Below, one piece after another: positions 16,398 through 25,784 of a stretch of DNA of 64,000 bases (position 1 is the first letter of the stretch; every line of letters begins with the position of its first letter). The translations under genes were made by a program, and so were the position numbers. A model generated the notes under the pieces. It worked only from the letters and a program-made list of their open reading frames with translations, searched no databases and was not told the origin of the DNA. Source of the DNA: Nitrospirota bacterium (GTDB lineage: Bacteria; Nitrospirota_A; Leptospirillia; Leptospirillales; Leptospirillaceae); assembly GCA_021844275.1 (NCBI GenBank), contig JAKBTR010000050.1:69006-133005 (forward strand), read 5' to 3'.

Positions 16398-18611
16398 ATG
16401 ACAACCACATCTTCCCGATTCCGGATTCCTGCACATGAAATGGAAATGATTTTTTCTCTTCTGGGACGGGATCCTTCCCTGACCGAAGAAGCCGTTTTTT
16501 CCGCCATGTGGAGCGAACACTGCAGTTACAAGTCTTCCCGGATTCATCTTCGTTCCTTTTCGTCCCGGCATCCACGGGTTAAAGCCGGTCCGGGTGAAAA
16601 TGCCGGAATTGTCCAGATCCACGACGGGCTGTCTCTGGCGTTCAAGATGGAAAGCCACAATCACCCGAGTTTTCTGGAGCCGTATCAGGGATCCGCTACA
16701 GGGGTCGGAGGAATCCTCCGCGATGTGATCGCCATGGGCGCACGGCCAGTCGCTCTGGCCAACAGCCTTGTCTTTGGATCCCTTCGTCATCCCAAACACC
16801 GGACTCTCTTTCAGAGAGTGGTCGAAGGAATCGCTGGATACGGGAATCCGACCGGCATTCCGACTGTCGGGGGGGAAGTCTGGTTCGACGACCGTTACCA
16901 ACACAACATTCTGGTCAACGTCATGGCCGTCGGCATCGTGAACGACCAGGACATCCTGTCGGCAAAGGCTTCCAGAGAAGGTCTCCTGGCCATCTATATC
17001 GGAAACCGGACCGGAAGGGATGGTGTATCGGGGGCCGCCATGGCGTCCAGAGGGTTCACCCGGGATGGCGCCGACCTTCGTCCGCAAGTGCAGATTGCCG
17101 ACCCTTATGCCGGAAAAAACTTGATGGAAGCCACCCTGGAAATTGCACGAAGAAAGCTTGCGGATTCCATTCAGGACATGGGTGCCGCGGGCCTGACCAG
17201 CTCTTCGACAGAAATGGCCGGAAGGGCGGGGCTCGGTATGGAGCTGGACGTGTCCCTGGTCCCTCTTCGGGATGAAACAATGGAACCTTGGGAAATCCTT
17301 CTGTCCGAATCCCAGGAACGCATGCTCGTGCTGGCGGAGCCGGAGAATGCCGACAAGATCCTGGAAATTGCTTCACAATGGCACCTGTCTGCGGCTATCG
17401 TGGGGAAAACGATCCCTGAGCCCGATTTCGTGGTCCGGAAAGGGGAAGCGCGACTCGCCGTCATTCCGATCGCATATCTCACGGAAAATGCTCCTCTCTA
17501 TCAGAGGGATGCCATCATCACCCCGGAGATCACAGCCCCATTGGGCATGCCCTCACTGGGAGGATCCCACAGCCTGTCCGACCTGTTTCACCGCATGATT
17601 GATCATCCCAACGGCGGGGATCCCCGGTGGATCTACCGGCACTTTGATTTCGAAGTGCAAACCCGGACGGTTTTCGGTCCCGGACACGATGCAGCCCTCC
17701 TCGACACGAAATCGAGGTCCGGTGGCGGAATTGCCATTTCCGTCGTCTCGCTCCCTCATGCCTGCTCCCGGAATCCCTATCGCGGAGGCGTCCTGATCGT
17801 TTCGAAAGCCGTCACAGAACTGGTTGCAGTCGGAGCGTTCCCGCTCGCCCTGACCGATTGCCTGAATTTTGGAAACCCTGAAAATCCAACCATCATGGGC
17901 GAGTTTCAGGAAGCCATTCGTGGAATCGCGGAGGCGTCTGCTGCTTTCGACATTCCGGTGGTTTCCGGAAATGTCAGCCTTTATAATGAAACAGACGGAA
18001 AAAGCATTCCGCCGACTCCCATGATCGGAATCACAGGAATGATTCCGGTTCTGGGGCACCGGATCCCCGGACACCTGAAGGATTTCGGACTGAAGCTGGC
18101 TCTTGTGGGCGACATGGAAGACCTTTCCCTCGGAGGCTCTTACCTGGACTGGTTGCTCGAAGGAGAAATCCGGGAAGCCGTTCCATCCGTTTCCTTTTCT
18201 CGTATCCAGGGGCTTTCCTCTTTCATGATGGCAAGCTCTTCCACCGGCCGAATACTGGCTGCGAGGGCAATCGGACGAGGCGGATTGGCCAGATGTCTTC
18301 TGATGATGGCGAAAGACAACCTATCCATGGGAATTCACCTGGATTTTTCAAGACCCATCGAACCCCTCGGATTCTTTTTTTCTGAATCTTCCGGCCGGCT
18401 CGTACTGGCTTATCCCGCGGAAGAAGAACCCCGTCTGGCCGAATCCGCACGGGAGTGGGGCGTCTCCTTTCTTCCTCTTGGACACAGCGCTCCGGGCCTC
18501 TGGACAATCCGTTTCCGAAACCCGGAAGGTCTTCGGAAAGAATGGAGAGAAAACCTCTCGGCTCTCAAATCCCGGTTTAATCGTTCCCTGTCCCAGTTTA
18601 TGGAGGAATAG
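16398..18611 (+). CDS. purL: Phosphoribosylformylglycinamidine synthase, synthetase subunit PurL (small type)
   Basis: 737 residues, the size of the Bacillus-type small PurL rather than the ~1300-residue proteobacterial fusion. ATP-dependent amination of FGAR using ammonia from PurQ. Conserved blocks include MWSEHCSYKSSR near residue 35 (catalytic His), FKMESHNHPSF, GVGGILRDVIAMGARP, SIQDMGAAGLTSS and a second AIRS-like half beginning around GGGIAISVVSLPHA. GGAG lies six bases before the ATG. Cotranscribed with purQ and purF; the stop is two bases before purF. Confidence 0.96.
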   Translation: MTTTSSRFRIPAHEMEMIFSLLGRDPSLTEEAVFSAMWSEHCSYKSSRIHLRSFSSRHPRVKAGPGENAGIVQIHDGLSLAFKMESHNHPSFLEPYQGSATGVGGILRDVIAMGARPVALANSLVFGSLRHPKHRTLFQRVVEGIAGYGNPTGIPTVGGEVWFDDRYQHNILVNVMAVGIVNDQDILSAKASREGLLAIYIGNRTGRDGVSGAAMASRGFTRDGADLRPQVQIADPYAGKNLMEATLEIARRKLADSIQDMGAAGLTSSSTEMAGRAGLGMELDVSLVPLRDETMEPWEILLSESQERMLVLAEPENADKILEIASQWHLSAAIVGKTIPEPDFVVRKGEARLAVIPIAYLTENAPLYQRDAIITPEITAPLGMPSLGGSHSLSDLFHRMIDHPNGGDPRWIYRHFDFEVQTRTVFGPGHDAALLDTKSRSGGGIAISVVSLPHACSRNPYRGGVLIVSKAVTELVAVGAFPLALTDCLNFGNPENPTIMGEFQEAIRGIAEASAAFDIPVVSGNVSLYNETDGKSIPPTPMIGITGMIPVLGHRIPGHLKDFGLKLALVGDMEDLSLGGSYLDWLLEGEIREAVPSVSFSRIQGLSSFMMASSSTGRILAARAIGRGGLARCLLMMAKDNLSMGIHLDFSRPIEPLGFFFSESSGRLVLAYPAEEEPRLAESAREWGVSFLPLGHSAPGLWTIRFRNPEGLRKEWRENLSALKSRFNRSLSQFMEE

Positions 18612-18613
18612 CC

Positions 18614-20128
18614 GTGCCCCCCCCACTGATGCCCCTTCCAACCAAAAGTGCAGACGACCATTTTCATGAAGAGTGTGCCGTCTTCGGCATTTTTGGACAT
18701 CCGGAAGCCTCGAATCTGACCTACCTGGGTCTCTATGCTCTCCAGCATCGGGGTCAGGAAGGAACAGGGATTGCGACCATGGACAATGGCCGCATCAATC
18801 TGCGCAAATCCCAGTCCCTCGTATCCGAGTTTTACACGGAAGAAATGCTCGAGGACCTGAAAGGCTCAAGCGCGGTCGGGCACAACCGTTATGCGACCCA
18901 AGGAGGGGACCCTGAACGGGATCTGCAACCTCTGACAGCTTTTTTCAGCGAAGGATCGATGGCACTGGTCCACAACGGCAACCTCACAAACGCTCCGGAA
19001 ATCCGGAAAGATCTGGAGAATGAGGGAGCGCTTTTTACCACGATGGTCGACTCCGAAGTTCTGGTCCATCTGATCGCCCGCTCCCGCGGAACCGGTCTGG
19101 TCGACAGAATCGCCCAGGCACTCGGCACCGTCAAGGGATCGTATTCCCTCCTTGCGCTTCTGCCGGACCGCTTACTGGGAATCCGGGATCCGCTGGGCCT
19201 TCGGCCTCTCTCTCTTGGACAACTCGGGGACGCCTATGTCCTCGCATCGGAAACATGCGCCTTTGACCTGATCGGGGCCCGTTTCATCCGGGACGTGGAA
19301 CCCGGTGAAATGGTTGTCATTTCGAATGGAGGAGTGGAGTCCTTCCGATTGTTCCCCAAAAAGGACAGCGCTCCCTGCATTTTCGAACTTGTCTACTTCG
19401 CGCGGCCTGACAGTCAGGTTTTTGGCATTCCGGTCTATCCTGCCAGAAAGGAACTGGGCCGCCAACTTGCGCTCCTTCATCCGGTCGACGCGGATCTTGT
19501 CATCCCCGTTCCCGATTCGGGAGTGGCTGCCGCACTCGGATACGCGGAAGCTTCGGGAATCCCCTTCGACATGGGACTCGTCCGGAACCATTACGTCGGA
19601 AGAACCTTTATCGAACCCAAGCAGGCAATCCGGCATTTCGGAGTCAAAATCAAGCTGAATGCCGTGCCGGATCTCCTGAGGGACAAACGGATCATCGTCG
19701 TGGACGATTCGGTCGTCCGGGGAACGACCAGCCGTAAGATTGTCACCATGCTGAGAGGGGCCGGGGCAAAGGAAGTGCATATGCGGGTCGCGTCCGCTCC
19801 GATCGTCTCGCCCTGCTTCTATGGAATCGATACCCCTACCCGCGGAGAGCTGATTGCCGCCACGCACGATCTTGAGGAAATACGCCGCTACCTGAAAGCC
19901 GATTCCGTCGGGTATCTCTCCGTTTCAGCCATGGAAAAAGTCATGCGCTCACTGGAAGTGCAGACCGAAAGCGCATCGGCCTCTCCCAGGGAAAGAGAAT
20001 TCTGCAACGCCTGCTTCACGGGAAACTATCCGATCCCGTTCACGCAGGAAGAGAGAATCCAGCACGGATTGTTTGACCTGATTCAAATTGGTGGGTTGTC
20101 CCGGTCCCCATCCGATCCTTCTGAATAA
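18614..20128 (+). CDS. purF: Amidophosphoribosyltransferase PurF
   Basis: 504 residues; first committed step of purine synthesis (PRPP plus glutamine to phosphoribosylamine). The GTG at 18614 has GGAGG seven bases upstream. Residues 1-20 are a propeptide before the Ntn-hydrolase nucleophile Cys21 (EECAVFGIFGH). The PRPP loop is IIVVDDSVVRGTTSRK. Cysteines at the positions that ligate the 4Fe-4S cluster in the B. subtilis enzyme appear to be present (one before IFELVYFARPDS, one in SPCFYGID, two in FCNACFTG). It is thus the oxygen-sensitive, cluster-bearing type. Last gene of the pur operon; the downstream gene is convergent. Confidence 0.96.
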   Translation: MPPPLMPLPTKSADDHFHEECAVFGIFGHPEASNLTYLGLYALQHRGQEGTGIATMDNGRINLRKSQSLVSEFYTEEMLEDLKGSSAVGHNRYATQGGDPERDLQPLTAFFSEGSMALVHNGNLTNAPEIRKDLENEGALFTTMVDSEVLVHLIARSRGTGLVDRIAQALGTVKGSYSLLALLPDRLLGIRDPLGLRPLSLGQLGDAYVLASETCAFDLIGARFIRDVEPGEMVVISNGGVESFRLFPKKDSAPCIFELVYFARPDSQVFGIPVYPARKELGRQLALLHPVDADLVIPVPDSGVAAALGYAEASGIPFDMGLVRNHYVGRTFIEPKQAIRHFGVKIKLNAVPDLLRDKRIIVVDDSVVRGTTSRKIVTMLRGAGAKEVHMRVASAPIVSPCFYGIDTPTRGELIAATHDLEEIRRYLKADSVGYLSVSAMEKVMRSLEVQTESASASPREREFCNACFTGNYPIPFTQEERIQHGLFDLIQIGGLSRSPSDPSE

Positions 20129-20133
20129 CAGTA

Positions 20134-20146
20134 CCCGGTTACCGGG
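20134..20146. terminator. Short inverted repeat at the purF/M48-like convergent junction
   Basis: CCCGG-TTA-CCGGG, a 5-bp GC stem whose loop is the stop codon of the convergent gene. No T-run follows on either side, so this is at best a weak bidirectional terminator. Confidence 0.25.
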
Positions 20147-21965
20147 AAGGGAGAGAGGGAGATTTCAGCCCGTCCTGACTGACTGTCGTATTCGGAGGCA
20201 ACACGCTGACAAATATACGGGAAATTCGGTCGTCTTTTTCCGTAACAGCCACATACCCGAAGGATTTTTTAAATACGAGATACGTCGAGCGTCCAAAGGG
20301 AACAACCCAGCTTGGTTTTGGAGCCCCGGGCTCCTGTGGATCATACTTTTTTCCAATATTGAAACCGCCCAGGCTGCGATTATCCCATTTCTTTTCAAAT
20401 ATGGCATAATACAGATACTTTCCGTGAAAGATGAGTCGGATTCCTCTCCCTGAATAAAACCAGATGGTTCGCCCGTACATTTCCACCGGAGGCGACTTCG
20501 GAAGTCCAAGCTTCTTCTGGACGTTCTCCATCGTCTCCCCGGGGTCAAGGAAAAACGGCCTTTCCCGCTTTCTCCTATCCGTGAGTCGTGATGCTTCTCT
20601 TTGCCTTTTGTCCGACACGATCTCCGGATGAGTTCCCCGAACCAGGAATCGCCATCCGGACAGAACGGAAAGCTTCCGGAAGATTTTCCTTGAAGCAGGA
20701 AGTCGTCCATTGATGACATCCCAGACCGCCAGGTCATACTCAAATCGGGGATCCCAGTCCACTTTCCGCAATGATTTATTGAGCAGCCGTTCTCCCCGCG
20801 TCACATGGTTGCCCATGATCAGGGAAAGTGCATAATCCCACTGATACCACGGGGAATCCCCTGCCAGATCATCGGCCTTCCGGAAAAAAGACCGCGCTCC
20901 CTTCTCGTCCCCCTTCAAGAGCAAGATCCGTCCCTTGCCGTTAAGTGCCGGAGTATAGGCCGGACTCAGTTTCAGCGCCAGGTCCCACTCCGACTCCGCC
21001 GCGTCCAGAGCACCGATGTCCAGAGGTGTCTCCTGGGTCCTCAGTATCGGGACCGGATCAACCAGGAAGAGAAACCTTTGGAGTGAGTATGGACGTGTCT
21101 CCGCAAAAGACTGGTAATAGGCCTGTCCCAATAGAAAATGACCTCCGACAGAGAGCGGAAAAATCGAAAGGAATCGGGAGAGGTCATAGATCGCTGTCAT
21201 GTTGTGGTGCACCAGAACAGCCGTCTGACCCTCGAAAAAGAAAGCCGCCCCACGAAGGATTTTTCTTTTTTTACCGAGAAGATAATTTCCCATGGACTGG
21301 AGAGTCGGATCCTTGCGGGCTTTCCCGAGCAGGCTGACTGCGTCAATGATCCCCTGATAGTGATAGCCGGCCTGAACCATGGCCAGGGCAGCGTAGAGGA
21401 TCGGCTTCATGACGGGTTTTTTTCGTGGGTTGTCGACGCTCGTTTCTGTCGGGGAAAGGAATCCTTTTTCTTCCTCCGCCAACCGTCCGAAGAGTTTTTC
21501 CGCAAGCAGGTAGGCGAGGACTCCGGCAACCTGGTCTGTGTTTTCGAGAAGACCGGAATAGACCATGCCCCGAGTGAGCACAAGAGTCTGACTGTTCAGA
21601 AGATACGCCATCACCTTGTCCCGGTCCAGAATCACGACCCTCAGACGAAATTCCGGGTGATCGAAATACGGACTCAGACGAAGACTGATGTTTTTGAGCG
21701 AAGCGTTCACCGAACGATTCTGGACAAGACCGTACTTGAGGGCCAGATTGTTCAGCGACTCTTCATTTCGCGTTTTCTTCGTCCGGATATCGTGAACAAT
21801 CTGTCCGGTATCGTCCGCATTTCCGCTATCGGCCACCAGCAAGGTCCCGGACCATGCGGCGGTCGAACAGAAAGAAACGATCAGGCCCCAAAAAATGATC
21901 AGGGCATAAGAAAGCTTTCGCCCCCAAAATTTTTTCCCGAACTCATAGTTCAAGATACTGGACAT
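20139..21965 (-). CDS. BepA-like M48/TPR protein lacking the HExxH zinc motif (probable pseudo-peptidase)
   Basis: About 608 residues from the ATG at 21965, which leads into a signal sequence (LSYALIIFWGLIVSFCSTAAWSG). Residues 105-160 align by eye with M48 peptidases: V.ILDRDKVMAYLLNSQTLVL and TRGMVYSGLLENTDQ, then VAGVLAYLLAEKL where BepA/LoiP-type enzymes read VAGVLAHEIAHV. The HExxH is therefore replaced by Y152-L-L-A-E156. TPR-like helical repeats follow (about 310-450), and a separate C-terminal beta domain of about 150 residues has no family I recognise. Probably periplasmic. It overlaps the end of the HldD-like gene by 23 bp, suggesting an envelope-related role. An upstream ATG in frame at 22064 is unlikely because it lies deep inside hldD. 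Confidence 0.7.
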   Translation of the reverse strand: MSSILNYEFGKKFWGRKLSYALIIFWGLIVSFCSTAAWSGTLLVADSGNADDTGQIVHDIRTKKTRNEESLNNLALKYGLVQNRSVNASLKNISLRLSPYFDHPEFRLRVVILDRDKVMAYLLNSQTLVLTRGMVYSGLLENTDQVAGVLAYLLAEKLFGRLAEEEKGFLSPTETSVDNPRKKPVMKPILYAALAMVQAGYHYQGIIDAVSLLGKARKDPTLQSMGNYLLGKKRKILRGAAFFFEGQTAVLVHHNMTAIYDLSRFLSIFPLSVGGHFLLGQAYYQSFAETRPYSLQRFLFLVDPVPILRTQETPLDIGALDAAESEWDLALKLSPAYTPALNGKGRILLLKGDEKGARSFFRKADDLAGDSPWYQWDYALSLIMGNHVTRGERLLNKSLRKVDWDPRFEYDLAVWDVINGRLPASRKIFRKLSVLSGWRFLVRGTHPEIVSDKRQREASRLTDRRKRERPFFLDPGETMENVQKKLGLPKSPPVEMYGRTIWFYSGRGIRLIFHGKYLYYAIFEKKWDNRSLGGFNIGKKYDPQEPGAPKPSWVVPFGRSTYLVFKKSFGYVAVTEKDDRISRIFVSVLPPNTTVSQDGLKSPSLPSR

Positions 21966-22854
21966 AATCCATGATTCCCTCCGAAACGGTAAATCGCGGT
22001 ACATAGCCGAGGAGAGACCTCGCCCCATCCACCGAGGCCCGGGTATGGTTCTGGTAAAAATCATACGGATTGTCGAAGTAATCGGGCGTCATCTGGAGTT
22101 TAAGGGCCCGGTTGAGCGTTTCGACGATATCGTTGAAAGTGGTTTCCACTCCCGTTCCGACATTCACGATCCCGGACTCTTCGGCGGACAGTGCGAGAAT
22201 ATTCGCTTCCACCACGTCCTTGACATAAACATGATCCCGTCCCTGCTCTCCCCATTTGAAAATCCGCGGGTTTTTTCCTTCCCGCATCTGCAAGTAAAGC
22301 TGGTAGATCATACTTGCAAACTTTCCCTTATGCCCCTCCCCCGGACCGAAAACATTAAAATACCGGAGCCCGATCACCGGGCGGGACAACTCGTGGGAAG
22401 CCTTGCGGGCCATGTTGTCCATAAGCATTTTCGAAAAACCGTATACATTGAGGGGATGCGGGGACTGTTCTTCATTTTGAGGACTGGCGTTGTTCCCGTA
22501 GACAGCTGCGGAAGAGGCATAAACCACCCGGCAGGAGTATCGTGTGGCGTAAGAGAGTACGTTGCGGAATCCGTCCACGTTTCTCGTGATCATCTGTCGC
22601 TGATCGGACACGGTGGTATCCGTGATCGATGCTTCATGGATGATCGCATCAAACTGCGGGCGCTTTTGGAAGATGTCGACGAGATCCATGCGCGAGATGT
22701 CACCGCAATGAAAGTCTCCCCGAAAAGAAACGAGATTCTTGAAGGTTCCGGATGACATATCGTCAATAACCGTCACGTCATGCCGGTCCTTTTCCAGCCG
22801 CAAGACAATGTTCGAGCCGACAAAACCAGCTCCTCCGGTGACAAGATAACGCAT
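21943..22854 (-). CDS. hldD: NAD-dependent sugar epimerase, ADP-L-glycero-D-manno-heptose 6-epimerase (HldD/RfaD)-like
   Basis: 303 residues from the ATG at 22854, which opens directly on the Rossmann fold (MRYLVTGGAGFVGSN) and has GGAAGGGG upstream. Short-chain dehydrogenase features: SSAAVYG and the catalytic Tyr-Lys pair in YGFSKMLMD. HldD-specific features are RYFNVFGPGEGHKGKFASM, QGRDHVYVKDV and the late FYQNHTRASVDGAR, matching the YQ..T.AD element of that family. It would make L,D-heptose for lipopolysaccharide inner core. UDP-glucose 4-epimerase is the alternative; the GHKG block argues against it. Downstream is the envelope M48-like gene. Confidence 0.78.
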   Translation of the reverse strand: MRYLVTGGAGFVGSNIVLRLEKDRHDVTVIDDMSSGTFKNLVSFRGDFHCGDISRMDLVDIFQKRPQFDAIIHEASITDTTVSDQRQMITRNVDGFRNVLSYATRYSCRVVYASSAAVYGNNASPQNEEQSPHPLNVYGFSKMLMDNMARKASHELSRPVIGLRYFNVFGPGEGHKGKFASMIYQLYLQMREGKNPRIFKWGEQGRDHVYVKDVVEANILALSAEESGIVNVGTGVETTFNDIVETLNRALKLQMTPDYFDNPYDFYQNHTRASVDGARSLLGYVPRFTVSEGIMDYVQYLEL

Positions 22855-23058
22855 GATCGAACCCCTTCCGTCTGCAAGTGATGAATACGAATGAGCTGGT
22901 AGTTTAAACAAAGATTCCAAAAATCAAAACAGTCCCCCATCTTCATGTTAGGATGGAGAGCGTCCGGCGCTTTCGGTTTTTTCGATTCAGCTCACCCGGA
23001 CGACATCACGAAAAATTTTTTTCTTTTCTCAGCAACCCATCAAGGAGATTGGCACCCT

Positions 23059-24345
23059 TTGTCGAATGGTCCGGGGACCGGCCCTTATCCCTACCGGTTG
23101 AAGTGGGAAAAGATCCTCCGCAACAACCGGTTCCGAATGCTTTTAACGGCCTACACCCTTTCCCAGTTCAGCGAAGGAATGACGCAAACGTCCCTGACAT
23201 GGATTGCCTTTCGCTCCGCCGACAATCATATCGGCCTGGTCGCGACAATCGGCCTGATCCAGACCATTATTCCATTTTTCGTCATCCTTCCGGCGGGGTA
23301 TCTCGCGGACCGATTTCCCGCTCCCCCTTTGCTTGCGGGTGTCAACCTGTTCAAAGGAGCTACATATGCCTTGATTCCCCTGATCTCTCTCCTGGAACCC
23401 ATATCCCCGAATTCCATTCTTTCGATCGTGATCCTGACGGCGGTCCTGTCTTCCTTTTTTATTCCGGCCTTCGGCGCGATGATCCCCTCTCTGGTTCCAG
23501 CAGACGGGATCAAGAAAGCCAACGGATGGATCTTGATCTTCGGTCAAGGAGGCTATTTGCTTGGCCCCCTGACAGCCGGAATTCTCCTCTTTCACATGAA
23601 CGCCCCCTGGCTTATCCTGATTTCCGGATCCGGATTTGTCCTGTCGGCCGTTCTGATGGTTCTGGTTCCCACTCTTCCGGACGGACGGCTCACCGGTCAA
23701 ACCTCTAAAAGCCCGACAAGAACACATTGGTCCGCTCTCCAAAAGGATATCATGCAGATCCTCCACCTTTTCCGAGAGCGCCCCAGGCTGGTATTGGCCG
23801 TCGTAGCCCTTGGCGTTTACGGGTTGGTCAACGCACCACTCCCCGTCCTCTTTCCCCTCATGGCCACGGAAATTTTCCGGATGGACAAGGGTTTTTACAC
23901 GATTCTGGCAGGAAGTTATTTCTCCGGAGCCTTTCTGGCCGGGCTGACCATCATCCGATTTTCCGGCTTGCCTCCATTGAAACTGATTTCGGGAGGATTG
24001 GCTATCGCCGGACTGTCCCTGATCCTGGTCTCCCTGACGTCCTCTCCGTTCGCAGGCCCACTGGCATTCATTCTGGCTGGAGCCGGTCTTGCCATCATCC
24101 AGCCCCTCCTCAATGAATGGCTCCAAAAAGAAATTCCCCGACGCCTTCTGGGACTTGCCTTTTCTCTGACATGGCTCATATTTCTCCTGGCGAGCCTTGC
24201 GGGAATCCGGGGGGCATCCCTGCTCGCCGGCAGAGCCACCCTCCACCCCTTGATAGCCGGGGCGGGAGCGGGTCTCCTCGTCATCAGTGGAGTGTTACTC
24301 CTCTCTACACATTTTCTTGGCAGTGTATCCAAAAGAAACAACTGA
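23059..24345 (+). CDS. MFS transporter (first of a tandem pair)
   Basis: About 428 residues with 12 predicted hydrophobic helices, starting with NRFRMLLTAYTLSQFSEG. A TTG at 23059 has AAGGAG eleven bases upstream and gives the same length as the next MFS gene. The open frame extends to an ATG at 22945, but that adds 38 residues with no transmembrane or MFS character and has no ribosome site. Similar to the protein at 24496-25782 (shared LVATIGL.QT and GQGGYLLGPL/GQFGMLLGPI blocks), so the two arose by duplication. Major-facilitator exporters of this DHA3-like kind move small molecules with protons; the substrate is unknown. Confidence 0.8.
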   Translation: MSNGPGTGPYPYRLKWEKILRNNRFRMLLTAYTLSQFSEGMTQTSLTWIAFRSADNHIGLVATIGLIQTIIPFFVILPAGYLADRFPAPPLLAGVNLFKGATYALIPLISLLEPISPNSILSIVILTAVLSSFFIPAFGAMIPSLVPADGIKKANGWILIFGQGGYLLGPLTAGILLFHMNAPWLILISGSGFVLSAVLMVLVPTLPDGRLTGQTSKSPTRTHWSALQKDIMQILHLFRERPRLVLAVVALGVYGLVNAPLPVLFPLMATEIFRMDKGFYTILAGSYFSGAFLAGLTIIRFSGLPPLKLISGGLAIAGLSLILVSLTSSPFAGPLAFILAGAGLAIIQPLLNEWLQKEIPRRLLGLAFSLTWLIFLLASLAGIRGASLLAGRATLHPLIAGAGAGLLVISGVLLLSTHFLGSVSKRNN

Positions 24346-24446
24346 TACACTGCCCCTCCTCGTCACCCAAACCAATTCATCCTTAAGTTATTTAATTTCA
24401 TAAATTTTCAAGAATCATTCCCCCCAGCATGAAACTTGCTCGAGAA

Positions 24447-24475
24447 TTGACGGGAACAGACAAACCCGGAACAAT
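24447..24475 (+). promoter_or_regulatory. Probable promoter of the MFS-GT4-otsA-otsB operon
   Basis: TTGACG (24447-24452), 17-bp spacer, AACAAT (24470-24475), about 20 bp before the GTG of the MFS gene. The spacing is ideal and the -10 matches four of six consensus bases. Confidence 0.45.
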
Positions 24476-24495
24476 TCTTTAAAGGGGAACACCTC

Positions 24496-25782
24496 GTGAA
24501 TGAATCGCTCGCGCTGATCAGAGAAAAGAACTTCGGACTGCTTCTCGGCGGCCAACTGATCTCCCAGATCGGGGAAAATCTGAATCGGGTCGCCCTCCTC
24601 TGGTTTGTCTACAAGTTGACGAACAGTCCTGGCGCCGTGGCCACCATCGGCATCCTCCAGACGCTTCCACCTCTCCTTTTCGGGTGGTTGACAGGAGTTG
24701 CCCTGGATCGTTCCTCCAAAAAAGCTGTCATGCTCGGCCTGGACACGACGCGTGGACTCATCGTCCTCCTGATTCCGATTCTGTACTACTTTCACTGGCT
24801 TTCCCTCCCCGTCCTTGATGTTCTTGTTTTTCTCATCGCTGTCACGTCCGGCATTTTTGGTCCGGCTCTCTATGCAAGCATTCCGGAAATCGTCCCCCCC
24901 AGCAAGACGATTGCCGGCAATGCCATGATGCAGACGGTCGGACAGTTCGGAATGCTCCTGGGACCAATCCTGGGCGGCGTCCTGGTCTCATTCCTGAACC
25001 CGACGATGGTGATGGCCATCAATGGGGTCACTTTTCTCATCTCCGCCATTTTCCTGATCTTTATCCATATCCGATGGGTTCCTCCCACGACTCCCCTGTC
25101 ACCAGGTCTTTTTCTCCGGGAAACAGCAAAGGGGTACAAGGTTGTATTCGGAAAGGAACACAATTTCCTTCCTCTTTTCCTTGTGATGACCTTTTACGGT
25201 CTTATCACCGGTCCTTTGAACATTCTTCTTCCGATATATGCAAAAGACAGCCTTCACGAAGGTTCCGGGGCATTCGGCCTTCTGATCTCCGCACTGGGTG
25301 TAGGAATGCTTCTTTCTTCCCTTCTTCTTTCCATCTTTTCCCCTCGCTCCATGGGGGTCTGTATCCGTAACGCCTTCATGCTTGCCGGCCTCCTGCTCGG
25401 AGGTCTTTCCGTCACCCATTCGCTTCCTGTGGCAGTCGTTCTTCTCGCCGCTGCCGGCATGGGTTTATCCGTGACAAACCCCTTGATTCACACGATCGTC
25501 CAGAAAAAAACGTCTCCGGAGCTTTTGGGAAGGACATTTTCCACCATCAGCATCGGTTTTCTTGGGGGACTCATTATCGGAATGGCCTGTCTTCCGTTCC
25601 TTTTGCATTCGCTCGGAGCTTCCCGCACCGTTCTGGTCATGGGAGTCGTCCTCTTTGCGGGAGCCATTGTGGTATCGGCACCCTTGATGCGCTCCGAAAG
25701 ACAGTTGCCTGCCGATAACGCGGACAACCGCAATCTGATCGGCCTTCAACAGCTTTCACCGGTTGAAGTACGGGAGGATTAA
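24496..25782 (+). CDS. MFS transporter (second of a tandem pair)
   Basis: 428 residues, GTG start with AAGGGG eight bases upstream. Twelve hydrophobic segments; the MFS loop 2-3 motif appears as GVALDRSSKKAVM. N-terminal half LISQIGENLNRVALLWFVYKL is typical of DHA3-type exporters (EntS/macrolide-efflux-like). It is followed after two bases by the glycosyltransferase gene and then otsA/otsB, so it probably belongs to that operon. Whether it exports trehalose or a glycoside made by the neighbours is speculation. Confidence 0.88.
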   Translation: MNESLALIREKNFGLLLGGQLISQIGENLNRVALLWFVYKLTNSPGAVATIGILQTLPPLLFGWLTGVALDRSSKKAVMLGLDTTRGLIVLLIPILYYFHWLSLPVLDVLVFLIAVTSGIFGPALYASIPEIVPPSKTIAGNAMMQTVGQFGMLLGPILGGVLVSFLNPTMVMAINGVTFLISAIFLIFIHIRWVPPTTPLSPGLFLRETAKGYKVVFGKEHNFLPLFLVMTFYGLITGPLNILLPIYAKDSLHEGSGAFGLLISALGVGMLLSSLLLSIFSPRSMGVCIRNAFMLAGLLLGGLSVTHSLPVAVVLLAAAGMGLSVTNPLIHTIVQKKTSPELLGRTFSTISIGFLGGLIIGMACLPFLLHSLGASRTVLVMGVVLFAGAIVVSAPLMRSERQLPADNADNRNLIGLQQLSPVEVRED

Positions 25783-25784
25783 TC

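Noticed and set aside
16242..17087. Minus-strand open frame of 281 codons within purQ/purL
   Set aside because: Complement of conserved PurL sequence; no ribosome site or family features.
22945..23058. Upstream ATG start for the first MFS transporter
   Set aside because: No ribosome site and 38 residues without MFS character; TTG at 23059 has AAGGAG and gives the family length.
23143..24246. Minus-strand open frame of 367 codons opposite the first MFS gene
   Set aside because: Gly/Gln/Asp-rich translation typical of the complement of a hydrophobic protein.
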